NCBI GenBank assembly: GCA_018902795.1
Contig: JAHIQD010000004.1
Span: 259,269-323,268 of the forward strand
Length of the DNA stretch: 64,000 bases
From: Bacteroidota bacterium
Lineage (GTDB): Bacteria; Bacteroidota; Bacteroidia; Flavobacteriales; Weeksellaceae
Reading direction: 5' to 3'
The notes under the pieces were generated by a model, which worked only from the letters and a program-made list of their open reading frames with translations, had not been told where the DNA came from and did no database searches. Each line of letters begins with the position of its first letter. Position 1 is the stretch's first letter. This document shows, piece by piece, positions 63,185 to 64,000 of this stretch. The position numbers and the translations under genes were made by a program.

Positions 63185-64000
63185 ATGAGATATAATTTTG
63201 AGCTTAGAAAAGAAAAAATTAATCAGAATGGATTAATACCATTAAGACTAGTTGTCAGTAATGAAAAAGATCGAATCAGAAAAAGTATTAATGCAAAAAC
63301 AGCAATTGAAGATTGGGATAATATCAATCTACAAATAAACAATCCTAATTCGCAGCATAATAAAAATTATAAATTATATCAAAAGTTCAATATCTCAATT
63401 AACGAAGTAAAAACTAAGGTAGATAAAATATTTTCTTACTTTGAGTATAACGAGATTCCTTTTTCCGAAAAACTTTTTAATGAAAAATATGATGAAGATG
63501 ATGTGAAAGTTACCATCACGTTTGCCGATGCGTATGAGGAATTCATAAAAGTTTCAAAGCTTACAAAAGCAAATTCTACCGTAATAAAATATAGGTCTAT
63601 TAAAAACTTTTTGGATGCATTTGAGCTGCATTCCAAATTTACTTTAAAACTGGATAATATTGATTTTAGATTTGAGGAGCAGTTTATGGACTATTGTTTC
63701 AACATCAAAAAGACCCTAAATAATTATTACGCAAAAATAATTAAAGGTCTTAAAGCATTTATGAATTGGGCACATGACAGAGGTTATCACAAAAATTTGA
63801 GTTTTAAAAAACTCAAGAGTAAAGAGGAAGAAGTTGAAGTGATATATTTAACAATTGACGAACTTATGAAGTTATATCATCATCCCTTTTCAAACCCGGC
63901 AAAAGATCGAGCAAGAGACTTTTTTTGTCTCATGTGCTTTACGGGACAAAGACATAGCGATATATATTCTTTACAAGATGCAAATATTGAAAATGATTAT
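63185..64000 (+). CDS. Tyrosine recombinase/integrase, cut by window end
   Basis: 272 residues are visible and the frame is still open at the last base. Order: an arm-type DNA-binding region (NFELRKEKINQNGLIPLRLVV, then NAKTAIEDWD), a SAM-like core-binding domain (TFADAYEEFIKVSKLTKANSTVIKYRSIKNFLDAF) and the start of the catalytic domain, with the first catalytic arginine in FTGQRHSDI (Arg256). The remaining catalytic residues, including the tyrosine, are beyond the window. The codon use is more A-rich (AAA, ATA, AGA, AAT) than that of the neighbours, as for acquired genes. Confidence 0.9.
   Translation, partial: MRYNFELRKEKINQNGLIPLRLVVSNEKDRIRKSINAKTAIEDWDNINLQINNPNSQHNKNYKLYQKFNISINEVKTKVDKIFSYFEYNEIPFSEKLFNEKYDEDDVKVTITFADAYEEFIKVSKLTKANSTVIKYRSIKNFLDAFELHSKFTLKLDNIDFRFEEQFMDYCFNIKKTLNNYYAKIIKGLKAFMNWAHDRGYHKNLSFKKLKSKEEEVEVIYLTIDELMKLYHHPFSNPAKDRARDFFCLMCFTGQRHSDIYSLQDANIENDY

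Overview
This window is a stretch of chromosome from a low-GC Bacteroidota bacterium, most likely a flavobacterium of the Chryseobacterium/Kaistella/Epilithonimonas group (Weeksellaceae). The evidence is the gene content (GldF/GldG gliding genes, type IX secretion-sorted proteases, an F-type ATPase locus without atpD/atpC, an AtpB with a long exported N-terminus), the TAnnTTTG promoter elements typical of Bacteroidota, and the protein sequences themselves. No rRNA or tRNA gene was recognised. Almost everything up to about 62.5 kb looks like ordinary core genome; the last 1.5 kb enters a mobile element.

Layout. 0-2.7 kb: the tail of prmC, a structured intergenic repeat, then rhomboid, clpS and a CNNM/CorC-type membrane protein on the minus strand. 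2.8-8.8 kb: the atp operon atpZ-(small membrane protein)-atpB-E-F-H-A-G, minus strand. 8.9-13.6 kb: ffh, two small outer-membrane beta-barrels, phoH and a SAM hydrolase-family gene. 13.6-18.2 kb: two tandem, equally long (722 aa) secreted metzincin proteases with T9SS tails. 18.3-21.8 kb: a HemJ-like protein, gldF, gldG and a DUF4268 protein. 21.9-26.7 kb: sulfate assimilation (Rrf2 regulator, APS reductase, cysD, cysN, and a fused siroheme-synthase-like/TSUP permease), with a clear palindromic operator over the cysH promoter. 26.8-36.6 kb: kbl, a T9SS-sorted M1 peptidase, dacB, priA, proline dehydrogenase and aroB.

36.9-46.6 kb: a third OmpX/porin-like barrel, then the purine genes purB-purL-(satD-like)-(DUF3307)-purC-purF. 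The two inserted genes are translationally coupled. The first joins a domain with a GDEF-like cyclase signature to a C-terminal helix-turn-helix, and is preceded by two identical TATAAG-N8-CTTATA dyads. This is the best candidate here for an undescribed regulatory system. 46.7-55.8 kb: SDR and aldehyde dehydrogenase (divergent), a thioredoxin-like lipoprotein, an LpxL-type acyltransferase with a GT2 glycosyltransferase, two related alpha/beta hydrolases flanking a second CNNM-type protein, an exonuclease, a decayed gene and apaG. 55.9-62.5 kb: sucA-sucB, an SRPBCC protein and glgC. 62.5-64 kb: a gene-free AT-rich stretch with five 11-bp repeats and a tandem 20-bp repeat, then a tyrosine recombinase cut by the window end, probably the edge of an integrated island.

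Functionally the region supplies ATP synthesis, protein targeting, sulfur assimilation, purine synthesis, TCA-cycle flux and cell-envelope upkeep. Gene starts were adjusted where a conserved N-terminus, a terminator or a promoter contradicts the longest reading frame. All family assignments were made by eye without database searches.
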